Source: Cladorhizidae sp. MBARI D1340-BT2
Lineage: Eukaryota; Porifera; Demospongiae; Poecilosclerida; Cladorhizidae
Assembly (NCBI GenBank): GCA_028752905.1
Contig: JAQNBH010000002.1
Location: forward strand, 15,977,890 to 16,041,889
Length of the DNA stretch: 64,000 nucleotides
Reading direction: 5' to 3'
The translations under genes and the position numbers were made by a program. Of the stretch, positions 1 through 12,692 are shown piece after piece; position 1 is the first letter of the stretch; every line of letters starts with the position of its first letter. The notes under the pieces were generated by a model. That model saw nothing but the letters and a program-made list of their open reading frames with translations, had not been told where the DNA came from and did no database searches.

Positions 1-1347
1 CTGGAATCTGAGATGGATGTGCCAAGTTATGAAGTCCTTGTGTGGTCCACTATGAGGGAGAGCCAGCTGCATCATGCCTGCAATTCTATATCCTACATGC
101 ACTCCTTGTCTAAGCAAAAGTTATTCTTCTTGGTGTAAACCCTAGACAAAAAGTGTATGGGTCTAGCATCAACTATACACTGCAACCTGGTGCTGCTCTT
201 GAAATAGACTAAAACATGCATGCAATGACTTGGGTGCAAACTGGTGCAATTCACTTTTGTGGGTTGCAAATAACACACATGAAGCAGGCTTATTAAGTTC
301 TCAAAGAGAAAAATGCAACTGGTGGGACATCATTGTCTGTAGGAGAGAAGAGAGGTAATGGTGCTGACCACATATGTTCAGTTTTAGCAGGATAATTATG
401 AACATCCTTGATTAACAAGAGGCATGATCTGGTCTGGAGTTTTGAGAGGTTTAAATGACCTTTCAGTTATTGTGATGGCAGTGAAATGCCACAGGTTTTA
501 GTAGTCTCATGATTCGTTTGTAACAGGTGAACATTGGTTGCTTAATTCCATAAAACAATCCTAGTTTTGCAAGGATGCCTGACTAAATATACTCAACCTT
601 GTATCAATTTAATCATGTGTTTTGTTAATAATTACGAATAGTGAGGTATATATATAATTAAAAGAAATTCTTCATAAAATATGGTTTAAGCTGAAATCTG
701 CACAATAATAGGTGAAGGCTAGAGCATCTAGTCGAAAGGTCGAGAGAATACAATTTCAAGTTGATTATTGAGAAGGTTATTGTAATAATAGGTGTTAGAA
801 CAAGATTTGTTCAAGTGCACAAGCAAATATAATTCCATTAGCAATTATTATTGAGTGTGCATGTGGGTGTGGCCATTGCTTTTGGTTCAAATAGCTAAAA
901 TTTGTCTAATTTTGCATTAAAAAATCAATATGCATAGCTATTGACACACAGTGGGCATGTTAAAATTTTAATGTCAACCACATTAAATGCTAATGCAATA
1001 GCTGCACTGATTACAGGATCTTGGCCCACTCTGGCTGCAACCTTGATTACCATGGCTGACACCCATCATCCATCTACTCGATTAGCGACAGAGTCCACAA
1101 CCTTTATCTTTGCAAACCAGAGTAGAATGGAATGCTGGTTTGATACAAAAACTGCCTTAGGAAGCTCAGAATGAGATCTTAGTTTTGAAGTTAAAACAGG
1201 TAAAAAAAAAAAAATTATGAAGATATAGCACACTCCCTGATAATTGAAAAATATATAATTGAAAACAAGTTAGAGGTACACATTAATTTTTATATATGGG
1301 GGAAACACAAAAATCTCCTGTCACATAACTGTTTTTTTGTCATGCTA
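1..1347. other. No gene recognised; AT-rich flank
   Basis: I see no convincing coding exon here. The short open frames at about 93-278 (minus) and 941-1174 (plus) have no recognisable domain, no good splice context and ordinary intergenic composition. This stretch is the 3' flank of the minus-strand Ig-like gene that ends at 1348. Confidence 0.5.
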
Positions 1348-4300
1348 TTACTTCATAATGATGCAGTGAGTTTCGAGGACATGATTTGCATTGGAAATAG
1401 TGCAGCAATATTGGCCAATCTCAACATAAGAAATGTCTGTACCAGAGTGATAATTCAGAGCAATGATCTGATTTCCTTTTGTAATGTATACACTTTCATT
1501 TGGTGATTCTCCAATGGATGTGCCATCTGGTTGATGAAATTCAGCTCTAATGTATGTGCTGTTATCTTCATCGCAGCAACCCTTGTTATCTTTGTCACAG
1601 CAATCCTTGTTATCTGTCATACACAACAGAGCCAGGAAATCTTCACCCAAATCTGTAGTGCTGATTTTTGTGTTATTGGCAAGGATTTTTCCATCCAACT
1701 GCAAATATGTACCTGGATAATCCATAAGAACATAGTTCATGTTCCATAGCATTTATAATATTGCATATAAATATTATAGGATCTGGGAAAATATATCAAC
1801 AAATGAATTATTTCTTTTTGGAATCCAGTAATACAGCTTTGCCATCTTGCTTTCTGATTATAAGAACAAACTGAAGCTTTGACCTAAAAGCTTAAACTTG
1901 TTTTGTAAAATTGACTCTTTCATATCCACATTTGAAGTAGAGAAATAAGCTACCAAATCCATATCTTCCAAATACTATACCTATACTGGGAGATGATGTT
2001 TTGTTCTGAGAATTATTAGATTCAAATTGGGACAATATTGCTTCAATTTCTATGCCAAAGTATTATCTTGAACAAATATATTGTTCCTTTTTACTGAGTG
2101 GAATAAATACCTAATAAGTAGCAGCTGTTAAGCAGAATAGTGGCATATTGTATATGACCTTCAATCTTCTTACACATTTTTTATAATCTCTATCAATGTT
2201 TGAGATCTTCAAGATACCATTCTTACGGAATTGAAACAAACATATTAGATCCAGAGGAAAAGTGATTTTATTTCTAAACAGGATATAGAGTTATGATAAC
2301 TTAGTTCTTTCTTTAGATGAGTTATTCTTTACACTCTGCCATGGGCAACCAATTGACAAGCTAAAGTGAGGGGCATTATATGTATAGCAAATTTTGTAGC
2401 CTTCTCTATAGCTACTAGATCCAACAAGAACACATTGACAGGTCTCATATCCCGCATTATGGTCTTTCCTAGGGTGAATGTACAGCTACACAATGCGGTC
2501 ATGAATTGTGCAACAGAAAACATACCTGAAGTGACAATGAGAACAAATTTCCTAGCAATAGTGAGAATTTGATGAAAATATCGATTATTGTATAATTCAA
2601 TCCGTGCTTCATATTGCCCAGAATCAGAGATCATGAGTTTATTCAGTGTAACATTGAAGTCAGATTTATCTTTGCTTTGATGAGAAACACCAATTCTGCT
2701 GTTGTTAAAGCATGAGTGCTTATGACATGTGTAGATTCTGTTGAAGACTCCTCCATGCTCTAACTTAAACAGTTTAAATTTTCGTACTTCTTGTTTTATA
2801 CCACAAGAACCACCATTCCTGTATCCCAAACGAGTGTCAAACGTGGCACTATTACCAACCTCTGAGTGCAGGAATATTGTGATACCACAATTTCTGCCAT
2901 TACCGATGTCTGGACAAGATTTGAAAAATGCATGACCTGAATAATAAAAAAAAGGTAAGAATATTATTGTAGTAAGGCATTCAGATTGTGTGGGTGAACT
3001 CTACACCCTCACTCTCTTTTCCTAAATATATATATAGCCTTACAAGGTTATTATTATGCATATAAATTAAGTCACATAGGGGCGGATGATGCATTCCAGC
3101 ACATATAAAAGAGTATGAATATGCTAATATATTGACAAGTATACCGTTTCATACACAGCTGCATTCTACAAAATAGCATCATTTGCAGATATCAAATCCA
3201 ATTAGGCCACTTTTCCATACAAAAGCAGGATAACATAGTATAACAAATAAGTATAACAAATACAACTAACTTATCTATGAATATTAATAAAATTTGTCAG
3301 GAATAATTGTTGTTAAGTTAGCAAATTCTAGTGTTGGTGTATTGTGGGACTACAACAGGAGAATGGGTATAGTATTATATTCACAGCTGGTTATTCCCTC
3401 AACTTAGCTATGAAAACTTACTTATCCATACTCATCTAAGGTACGAATTCTGTATAAGTAATTATAAGAAGAATGTTCAAATTGGGACTGATCCTGTTCA
3501 TTGCTGGAGGGCATTAATTATACAGTGGATTGGATTGGATGGGAATATTTCCAATGTAACAACTTTGAGTGTTTAAAAATTTCAATGATCTTTTTGGGGG
3601 GGGTCGCTCTTGTATAATTTGAGTTTCTTCCTTCTTTGGTCATGTATTTAATGTCTCTTTTTTACATTAAAGAAGTTCTAACTAGCTAAAGCAATGATAT
3701 TATTTCTTGTCAGAGCCCATTTAAATATGTCCAGAAACAGAAAGAGAAAGGGAGAGAGCAGATATGAAAAAATGTCTGCAGCATTTCATAGACTAAACAA
3801 TTATCTACAGTCTTCTCACACTGCAGAAATGTTCTTTTTCAAGAAAAATGTGAGTAATACCAATATAGATAATAATTGTATGCATACTTGGTTCATATTA
3901 TGATGCATACATGCTGTTTATATAGAGTTTGTTCTACTTAAGTAAAACAGCATGCCTCCAATGTAATTCACTGGATTTTGGTTCATGTTCTTTTTAGCAA
4001 ACTTCTCTTCTCTCCCCTCCCCTCTCATGGGATTCATAACATTTTTGATTGTCCCACTTTGAAAATCTCCATACAACCCTGTAATCACACCATAATTAAT
4101 ATGTACCTTCAACAACAAGAATGTGTATTGGCTGTGGTTTATTATTCTTGGGATCTGAAGAAGTCAACTGGCATATGTATATTCCTTCATTTTCACTTCT
4201 GATATTTCTCATTGAAAGAACAATTTTGCCTTTGCTTATACCCTTGGTCATGTCTGGACTTGATGCCGTATTTATTTCATGTAGAGTGGCAAATGTAGTC

Positions 4301-6239
4301 CCAAAAATCCAGCGATAACTATGAACAGCTGCCACATTATGAACCCGACAATGGAATTTGATTCTTGTAGTCAGTGGTGAATTAGCCTGTCCAATTCGGT
4401 CTATATATGTTATATATAAGCAGTGATAAGATTAAACTTTTCTTTTTAATATGTTCACTGCTTCCTGCTTCCCCAAATAACACTGAATTAGTTCTCCATG
4501 GAACTAGTTCATAGGTTAACCTCCAAAACTCCCAAAAATTATATGTGTGTGTTTGTGTGTATGTGTGTGTGCATGTGTGCATGTGTGTGTGTGTGCATGC
4601 ATGTGAATCACCGTACAATTTTTCCTGATTATTCCATTTCCATTGAAGCAAGCTTGGCTATGATGGATGTTGCAATAACAAGCTGGTTGGTTTGCTGCTA
4701 AAGAACCTGCATGTCAGAAAACAATGAGCAAACAAAATGGTGAAGTAATTCCTGTAAAGGTGCATGTTATTTTCTTTTCTTATTCTTCTTCAATCCAAAA
4801 TGGGAGAGAAGTAGATTACTTTAATTTTAGGAAAACTTGGGTTTGTCACTGTAGAGGTAGGTATACACAGGAATAATAGTGCTTATTATAATTATGTTTA
4901 TACTGGGCGAGGGTAAAGAGAGAAGCTAATGAGGTACATTTAACAAACTATACCCATAGAGGGGAATGGTAGAAATATCAACTTACGAAAATAAAACTTA
5001 GAAGAGGCAGTGTGACTTGAACACCAATAAAGCAACATCACTACTAGAAGGAGCTCTCGAGTCTATGCCCTCCTTGCACATGCATAATTAGGGGGGAGGG
5101 TTGCTTGCATTATTTTTTCTTTTGTACTTATTCTGGAGATTTTGTTTTGTCACAAATATTACAACTACACACACACACACACACATCACAACACACACAT
5201 AACACACACACCACACACACAGCACACACACATACACACAACAACCATCACACACAGACACAGGTATATTGGGTAGGCATTGGCATTGTTAGGTGAAATA
5301 TAAAAGTGTAGCCATAACTCTAACTCCTCTATGCATACTCATGGTTAATTGAAAACAATGAAATGCTTAACGCATATTTTAAAATGTTTGATGGAGACCA
5401 CCATCAAACCATCTTAAGTTAAAGCTCAGATTGACAACATCTTAGCTGCCTAAATAGTGGCTTCCTGAGCAATTTATGCCTTAACAAAAAATCCTATCTG
5501 TTCCTTGCTATAAATTGCTTGTGAAAAGACTGCCAGTTTAGGACAAGTATACTGTACCCACAGAGCTCTTTCCACCTTCATGAGCACTCCTAACAGCCTG
5601 ATTCCACTGAAGACACTGTATTTTTACTACAAGATCTCACTCAATGTTTTTATGATAAGCAAATGTGTGCATATTCTTTCTATTTTGAGTCAAACAGCTT
5701 CCGCTTTTAATTCGGGCCAGGATTTGAAGTTAATTAATTTGTAACATGAAGAAAGCTAGAGCCGTTTAGAATCTGTACAGACTAAGTGTATTGACAACAT
5801 TTTTACCTCCACCATGGAGTTATGTTTCCACCCAGGGTATTTCGTTTGCCTCTGTCCCAGTTAGGTGAATTTTCATGAACTAATATGCATAGGTTGGGCA
5901 TGGTTAACCAATCCATTAAGTTTTGGTGATGATTTAGGTTTCTTAGAAGCCAACAGAGTCAGAAATGGCATGGCACTTAGCATTGTAGCCAATTTTGTTT
6001 AGATAGCTATACGTGTTTCGTGTTGGCAACAGTAGCTCACAAATTATGCAAATTGGTGGCAAATAACTACACTAGCTTCAAACACAAAAAGCTGATTCGA
6101 AGATAATACTACTGCAAGACAGCTTACACTCTGTTTTGCATTGTTCTGATCCACCATTTTTACATTGGCAGGGGACGAGAGAACCTGTTACCAAACAATG
6201 CAGCATACATATGGCAAACAAATTCCAGCATTTAGTCAT
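1348..6239 (-). CDS. Secreted Ig-like protein, member A (4 exons, complete)
   Basis: My model has four minus-strand exons: 6128-6239, 4107-4400, 2526-2936 and 1348-1712. All introns are GT-AG and all are in phase 1, and the lengths (112, 294, 411, 365 nt) give an open frame of 393 residues ending in TAA. Exon 1 encodes a hydrophobic signal peptide (MTKCWNLFAICM...) and a mini-domain around CQCKNGGSEQC. Exon 2 is an Ig-like domain: FHC on strand B, YRWIFG on strand C, ENEGIYIC on strand F. Exon 3 begins GHAFFKSCP and is a second Ig-like domain with DSGQYEA, so the F-strand cysteine is missing; five other cysteines remain. Exon 4 is a third Ig-like domain ending near IGQYCCTISN and carries an acidic Cys-pair insert (DCCDKDNKGCCDED). 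No transmembrane helix follows, so a secreted product is inferred. The family is not one I can name. The role is probably extracellular binding, which is inference. The last acceptor has a weak pyrimidine tract. Confidence 0.82.
4541..4604. repeat. (TG)n microsatellite in intron 1 of member A
   Basis: Imperfect tgtgtg / tgcatg run of about 60 bp inside the first intron of the minus-strand Ig-like gene. It creates spurious His/Thr- or Cys/Val-rich open frames on both strands. Confidence 0.9.
5166..5272. repeat. (AC)n microsatellite in intron 1 of member A
   Basis: Imperfect acacac tract of about 105 bp, interrupted by atcaca and aacaca words, in the same intron. Open frames across it are repeat artefacts. 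Confidence 0.9.
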
Positions 6240-6279
6240 CGTAACTTTTTATCGTCCAGCCTGTCAAGAAGTCAATCGA

Positions 6280-6400
6280 GTGGTTTAATTACGTATTGGT
6301 CCAATCAGGTTAGCGTTTTGACTCCGTACTATTAAACACGCGCAGTACACGTGACGTGCGAGGTCCTTATTGGAGCCTCATCTCATGGGGATGGGATAAG
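6280..6400 (-). promoter_or_regulatory. Probable promoter region of member A
   Basis: The 40-160 bp upstream of the member A start codon are less AT-rich than the surroundings. They hold a CCAAT word (6301-6305), its complement ATTGG (6369-6373), an E-box palindrome CACGTG (6348-6353) and an adjacent GACGTG. I infer a promoter from position and composition; no TATA box is clear. Confidence 0.35.
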
Positions 6401-6419
6401 TTCATATTGTTTGAAATGC

Positions 6420-6952
6420 GCTCTATGTAGTAGTCACACACAAAATAAACAACAAAAATGAACAACCTAGCTGAGAGACCCGAATAGATAACTTGCAAGC
6501 TAATGTGTGTTTTTTTGTGCGTGTGCTATCTTCAGGAATTAGTATTCCGCGGTGTCGTGCTTAAGTTTATCCAGTTGGGAAGAAGAGGAAACCTTTCATT
6601 AGAATCACGTGGACCTGCTGAAGTACTTCAGACCAGTATTCATTTAACTTCTGAGTTATCAGCATCTGCTATATTTGTTGATGCACCCGAAGTACCTTGT
6701 GTCGCATCACTGCTAGCTGATATAGATGTTGATTCTCTTAGTAATAAAATAGCTTGTTGAAGATCGTGCTGCAGTAATTAGAGCATGCTAGTTATGGTTT
6801 TGGTGGTGATGGTGTCAGTGATTCTGGGTGTTGCACATAGGTTGATTATGATTCAGCTATATAATTTTGTAAAAGGTATTGATAAAATGGTGCAAGTGGT
6901 ATTGGTAAGGAAGATAGTGAAATCTCTTTAATTTAGGTCATGAGGGTAGAAC

Positions 6953-6983
<31 letters not shown>

Positions 6984-7560
6984 ACTCTCTTTAGGGAGTT
7001 ATATAATATGTCAAGCAACACATGGGTGGATGACTTGATCATGAATTTATTCTCTTTGAATGAGCAAAATGGCAATAAAAACAAATGCTGTAGCAAGTGG
7101 GATTGTTCTCTCCTCACTTGCTGAAGGCGAGTTTTCTTCTTCTGTCTTATTTGATTTTGAATTCAAATCACAGGTAAATAAAGTGTAAACCTTTGTTGGC
7201 AGAGACAACTTCATTCATCCTTATATTAAAAAGGTTTTGTTTTGACTGAGTAGAAGAGAGTTCATATTGTATAGCTAGTAGTGTCACTCTTTGATCATGT
7301 GATAGTAGTATTTCAGGTGGTGGGAAAGAGGACGGGATGAGTAGTCCAGGGAGTAGGTATTGTTTGCTCTCTTGTTCCTCAAAAATGGGGGGAGAGGGGT
7401 GTGTGGTAGCACTTCCTATAATTGGTTTGACTTGGTAGATTCACTAATATTTTTTTGGCAAATAGAGGCTTATAGTTTAAATATTCTGTCAGAATGGGTG
7501 CTGGGTGTTGGCCTAAATTTCGTTGAAGTTGTTTCTGACCCTATATTGCCTGTATATTAA
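6420..7560. other. Intergenic; one unassigned open frame
   Basis: The frame at 6503-6760 (plus) would begin near a plausible acceptor (ctatcttcag). Its translation is ordinary and unrecognised (it includes LVFRGVVLKFIQLGRR), and no partner exon is apparent. A poly-C tract followed by (AC)n lies at about 6953-6984. I see nothing else supportable. Confidence 0.35.
6953..6984. repeat. Poly-C / (AC)n tract
   Basis: Uninterrupted run of C followed by acacac. Length in the assembly is likely unreliable. Confidence 0.9.
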
Positions 7561-7581
7561 GTCAGAATTGATATATAACTT

Positions 7582-8480
7582 ATGCAAGTGATTGGAGAGT
7601 TTGAGGTCTCCACTGAGAAGAGAAAGAAGACTGACACTCGGCACCATGAGCAGACCAAATATGCACAGCTGGCATTTGCACGAGATGTTAAAGCACTAAC
7701 TGGTGCTAAAGAAGACATGGGTAATCCATTCTGTGAAAACAGCAGTGATCTTCTCGTACTGGATACCAGAGACCTTGCAGATGCAGCAGTCATTAACACT
7801 GTAAACCAGATTCAGAAATTGGACAGGACCAGTATGACACCTATGTCAGCGAGCGCCTGGATTGAATCATTGATGGGCTCCCACTTTTCAGCCAGCCTCC
7901 AGTCTGAGAGAATTCTAGGTCGCAAAAACAACCCTCATCCCTGAAGAATGATGGCTGTTTCCTCTTCTCTAGGCTGTGCATCGCAGATACGTGATGGAAA
8001 TCTAGATGAGTTCTTTATGCATGAAAACCAGGCATATCAACCAGCATTGTCACAAATGGGCAAGCTGAGAACTGGCACCAAATCTGACTTGGTGGGCTGT
8101 TTGGAGGACCTGTCCTACACAAGAGAATGCACCCAATCCAACAGTACACGTCATCATTGTTGATGGGGCTGCTATTGTGAACATGCTACGACCTGGTACT
8201 GCTAAAACATTTTCAGATTACGCGAAACAAGTGTTCTCACCATAAGTCACAGCTACATCATGTCAGTAGAGTGGATGTCGTGTGGGTGAATATCTCCCTA
8301 AAAGTTTAAAGGCCGAAACACACATAAAGAGAGGGAAGGGAGTTCGTAGACGTGTTGAGCCATGCAGTGACATTCCTGGAAGGTGGGAGGCATTTCTCTG
8401 CATCGACAATAACAAGGTTGAGCTGTTCTCCTTCCTGCTAGTGTGATAGCCCTTGATACTGACAACCAAATAATCAACAC
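7582..8480 (+). pseudogene. Decayed copy of a repetitive animal ORF family
   Basis: Reading across frames gives one protein-like string broken by frameshifts and stops. An N-terminal stretch contains DLLVLDTRDLADAAVINTV. A second frame holds LDEFFMHENQAYQPALSQMG and LRTGTKSDLVGCLEDL. A third has GAAIVNMLRPGTAKTFSDYA, and a later piece reads QLHHVSRVDVVW. I recall such sequences as a multi-copy uncharacterised ORF in cnidarian and sponge genomes, probably carried by a mobile element, but I cannot name a function. The frame changes near 7840, 7945, 8165 and 8250. Terminal repeats were not found. Confidence 0.6.
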
Positions 8481-8559
8481 CCTACTATAGCCAAATATCT
8501 TCCTTGAGGCATGCTCTGTGTGCCAATGCTCATGCTTGTATCATCTGGCACAACACTTA

Positions 8560-10410
8560 TCTGATTATCTAGTCAAAACATCAAGGAGAAAATTTAAGTT
8601 GATCGTTGAGAAAGTCGTCACAATATGCTATATCAACTAATAGTTCATTGATCATTCAAAAGGTCAACCGCAATATATAGGGCCTATATAAATTGGAAAT
8701 GGTCATCGTGTACGAAGAACTCCCAGCATGCAGTAGATTAAAAGATAGACTGGAAGGTATCAGCAGAAGATGATGGCTTCTTAAAGGATGGAGATATGGT
8801 TGATGAATCAGGATGAAGGGTAGAACTCATGGATATCACTTGAGCCATATTGTGTACTTGTAACTTTGTCAGTGATAACTTAGAGGTAGGTCCTCATGTG
8901 TAGTCAAACTTAAAGTTAATTTTTTTTGTCATTTATGATTCCATTATGTAAACCCTAGCAGAGCGACTTGATTTTGGTTTTCTGAGCAAGCCCAACATCA
9001 GTCAGGAAATTAAGAAAAGTGTCCCTCTTCTGTATGTTATTACATGCGTGTGCTTATGTTTTCGACCAATTTCACCTCCACCATTGCTGTATAACCATTA
9101 CATCCTGTAGCTGTCATTAATCACACATCTCTACCTGTATGCACGCACCATCAACTCCCACTAATATCACATCCTCAATGCATGGCCTCTTTCCCCAGAT
9201 GATCTTGTTAATGCACTAGAGCCTATAATATATCTTCACACTAATGGAACAGTATTTCAGATTTTAAGCTATTCGTAACTATTATAATTAGTTATTCGTA
9301 ACTATGGTTTTCTGCATCAAATGTATGACAGATAGTCCTGATAAGTTCCATCATTACTTCTCCTATTTCCTATATATTAGTAGAAAAAATAGGATGAAGA
9401 AAAGTATACTCATCAGTACTCACATTTGTATGTATTTCATATATCACAGAGCCTGGCATTATACCTCTCCAGTTGTCACTCACTGTCCTCTTCACCTTCA
9501 TCAACAAGTAATCCTCATCCATTCACACTCCGAGATCTTTAGGTGCTTCCAAAACTTCACCTCCTTGTTGTGCCTTTTCTCTGCATTAGTAGGGTGAAGT
9601 TCACATAACCCACTGAGGGAATGGCAGAATGAGTGTCGCACAAACCTCACAGGAGGTTATTGGCAGGGTTGGGGAGCATATACCAGCTGTCTCTAACCTC
9701 TTGGCGGATCATACACACTACCACTATGAAGATAGAGTTTATAGTAATTGACAATGCTGTAAATAACGTAACTGTTCTTGCTCCAGGTCAATCTGTTCCT
9801 GCTAGCTACTCCCTGCTCGGATGGCTTTGTGTGTTCGGAGTCCATGCTGCCTTCAGATGGCGAACTGGATATAGTAGCGATGTCGTGCTTTTCCTGGTAT
9901 ATTAACTTCTGATTGCTTACTGCAATCCCATACTCTGTTCCTTGTCTGGTTTCCTTTATGGATGTCAGTTTGACTTGGAACCTGCTAGGGAGCTGGTGGT
10001 CCTTCGTGAATTGATTTGTGTGTTAAATGGGGATCTGAGGAGTGACACTGTATTCCTATAGGAGGAGGATCCACATTTAATTTTGTGTTTGTGCCTGTCT
10101 ATCTTACTATTATTTCTTTTCTGACTCATTCTTTTCTGCCATGACTGAGCCTGCAATGTTCTGTGCCTTTATCCACGTGTATAAGTGTCTTAATTCTTAA
10201 TTCCAGAAAATATAGGTGTTACTGCCAGAATGGGTGAAAAGGTAGGAGCGGAGAGAATAGAAGGCATGTTGCCGCCTGTTCGTTTCCCGTTTACTTCCCC
10301 CTTTTATATACTCGGCTCGAAAACGAAAACGTTATAGCTCGGCCGAGACACGATTTTAGTCTTCTCATTCTCCTTTAGCCAACGTTCTCTTATCAGCTAG
10401 ATAGCTTGAA
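8560..10410. other. Conserved non-coding flank upstream of alpha
   Basis: This stretch has a close counterpart at 26.35-28.1 kb with many small indels. Open frames such as 9304-9597 and 9633-9905 are not kept in the other copy, so I do not call them genes. A conserved block near 10310-10410 contains gctcggccgag and a pyrimidine-rich segment just before a small ATG frame. Its place upstream of both alpha copies suggests a promoter or 5' leader, which is inference. Confidence 0.4.
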
Positions 10411-10512
10411 ATGGGCAAACAACTAACCAAGACTATTAAAGACTGCCGCAGGATCTCCGTAATCATCTCATATGGGTCATACTGCACAGGGAGGACAGAC
10501 CGCTGGGTGTAA
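10411..10512 (+). other. Small conserved upstream ATG frame (33 codons)
   Basis: A basic mini-ORF starting MGKQLTKTIKDCRR lies about 230 bp upstream of the alpha signal-peptide exon. Its counterpart in unit 2 (28106-28237) keeps the start and the N-terminus but diverges by indels afterwards. It could be an upstream ORF, the first exon of another transcript, or chance. No database-level identity is recognised. Confidence 0.25.
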
Positions 10513-10742
10513 CACTGTCAGGAACTGGTGATAATTATATTTACTCGATTAATGCTCTAGCTTCTTCTCTCACCACGCTATGCCTATTATTTTAACAGCG
10601 TTAAATAGTTTAGGGCGTTCGGCATTATATAATTATTATACACCCTGCATGCGTGGTGATAGTATTTTTGAGTGATGCTAAGCGCCAAACTGCTTGGTCA
10701 CAGACACGTTTAAATTTATTTATTTTCCCGACTTGTCGAATA

Positions 10743-11862
10743 ATGTCGCTGTGGTGGTGTTTATTTATTGAATTGCTGTTTTTTTTTCTGACATGTTCTC
10801 TTGCAGATAGCTGTCAATGTGAGAATGATTGTAAGGAATTCTGCTTTAGTGGACTGCAACCATGTCAAACAATTTGTAAGCTACAGTGGCTTAGGTAGTC
10901 TAAGGTTTAGGTAGAAAAATAATATTGTACATTGTACTGAATTGAAGAATTGTTCTCGGTGGAATGATTCTCAGTGGAATGAAATAATTCAGCCAAAAAG
11001 CCAATGATAATAATTATTGTTAACCTATATAATTGCGCGCGATCGAATAGCCCAGGCCAGTCCACCCTTGACAACCAGTATCTCATTTGATTGTGGGCCT
11101 GATAATCACAATGTGGGTTATAATTGGATGTATGGCACTACTTTTTAAAATCTAAATCCTATCACAAGTGAATCAAACATGGATATTTATTCGAATCTAA
11201 TCAATGGTGAACGCACGCTTTCACTGAGAAATCTTACGCGTGCAAGTGAAGGTGTATATCGGTGTCATGTTCCTTCTTCATCTACAAACATAAATCCAGA
11301 ACTGTATGTTGTTCTTTTTATTGAAGGTACAAATTATTCGGCGATATTTATTTGATTGATTGTACTTATATATTTGATTGTTTGTGTACACCGATGAAAA
11401 CATCTATGCACAGTAGCTGAGATAACTGTGTTATATACCTCTATTCTTCAGGTCATGCATTCTTCAAATCTTGTCCTGAGAGCAGGAATGGTAAAAACTG
11501 TGCCACCATCAAACTCCTGCAATCAAAAATTGGTGGTAGTGTCGTGTTTGACACTGCTTTAGGATATAGGAATGGTGGATCCTATGGTATTAAACAGCGA
11601 GTTTCTGAATTGGAACTGTGGAAAGTAATTGATGGACAAGTTTCAAAATTGTATCAGTGCTTGTTTGAGTCCACTCCTTATTGTCCTAATTCCCGAAGAA
11701 TTAGTATTTCATACCAAAGCAATGATAAACTTGACTTCCATCTTAATCTGAATAATGTGAGATCTTCTGATGCCGCAAAATATGAAGTGCATATTAAATA
11801 TCGCTATTCAAATACTCGTTTTTTCACCATCACTAGGATGTTTCAGCTCTTGGTGAAAGTTG
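10743..11862 (+). pseudogene. Ig-like secreted protein, alpha copy (disrupted)
   Basis: This is a homologue of the gene at 28427-29547. Exon 1 (10743-10875) is intact, with signal peptide MSLWWCLFIELLFFF and mini-domain DSCQCENDCKEFC. Exon 2 (11042-11326) is damaged twice. The gcag acceptor of the intact copy reads gcgcgcg here, and one T-to-A change creates an in-frame TAA at 11146-11148 after the tyr-gly-thr-thr-phe stretch. Exon 3 (11452-11862) is open, but the cysteine of the GGSCG motif is tyrosine and three codons (Leu-Met-Asp) are missing relative to the intact copy. Two independent lesions in one exon make a pseudogene likely, unless exon 2 is skipped; the 285-nt exon is frame-neutral. 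The pogo-like element inserted about 830 bp downstream of exon 3. Confidence 0.8.
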
Positions 11863-12692
11863 GTAGGTATGACAATTTCAATTGACATTTTGTTTCATCC
11901 TTTGTTCTTGGCAAGTAAGTATTCACCTTGCCTAACAAAACTAGTTTCTCCTGTATAGTTAGATCTAGACAAAACCACAACATCTATTTTTGCTGGTTAA
12001 AACAAAAGTTATTGCAAATATTCACAAGCACAGAATAAGTACATCTTCTTGCTTATCTTAGTTATGAAGGTCCATGTTTGCTTTGAAACAAGATTAAATG
12101 GCTCAGCAATATACATAGATCACAATTATCTCTCTCATGGAATGCCAATATCTGATCAGCCTATAAGTTAGTCTATTCAGTTTCAGCTCTCTCCTGCCAG
12201 ATAGTCAAATATTCTTATTGTACTCTTTGTCTCTGCCAGTCACTTAAAGCTAACCTCTTCTCTCTCTCTCTCCTGCATGGCATGTTTCAGTTTGCCTCAG
12301 CTTGTCTGATACTGGGACTATAATTTTATTACATGGAATTTACTACAGCATCTTCTTCAGCTACATAATTTGGTTGCCAGCATCTACTCTGTCAACTAAA
12401 TATTCTAAGCAGAATTTGTTAATGTAAAAATAAAGACCATGTTCTTTTTTTAAATCTATTCTGGTATATGATTAGGCTACTATAAATTTTTTCATGAAGT
12501 ATTAATTACTCCTTCAGTTGTCTTATATACATGAAATGTTGAAAGGCACATATACAGATTATATATTTTTTAAATGCTAACTTTTGTATCAGTCATGTAG
12601 GAATTTTTTCAACATGACGTAATTATGACAAGGTTGCTAACAATTTAGCTAAGATGTGTTGCATGAAGACTGTCAATATCACGACTGACATA

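Noticed and set aside
4382..4701. His/Thr-rich or Cys/Val-rich frames on both strands
   Set aside because: Translations of a (TG)n microsatellite inside an intron.
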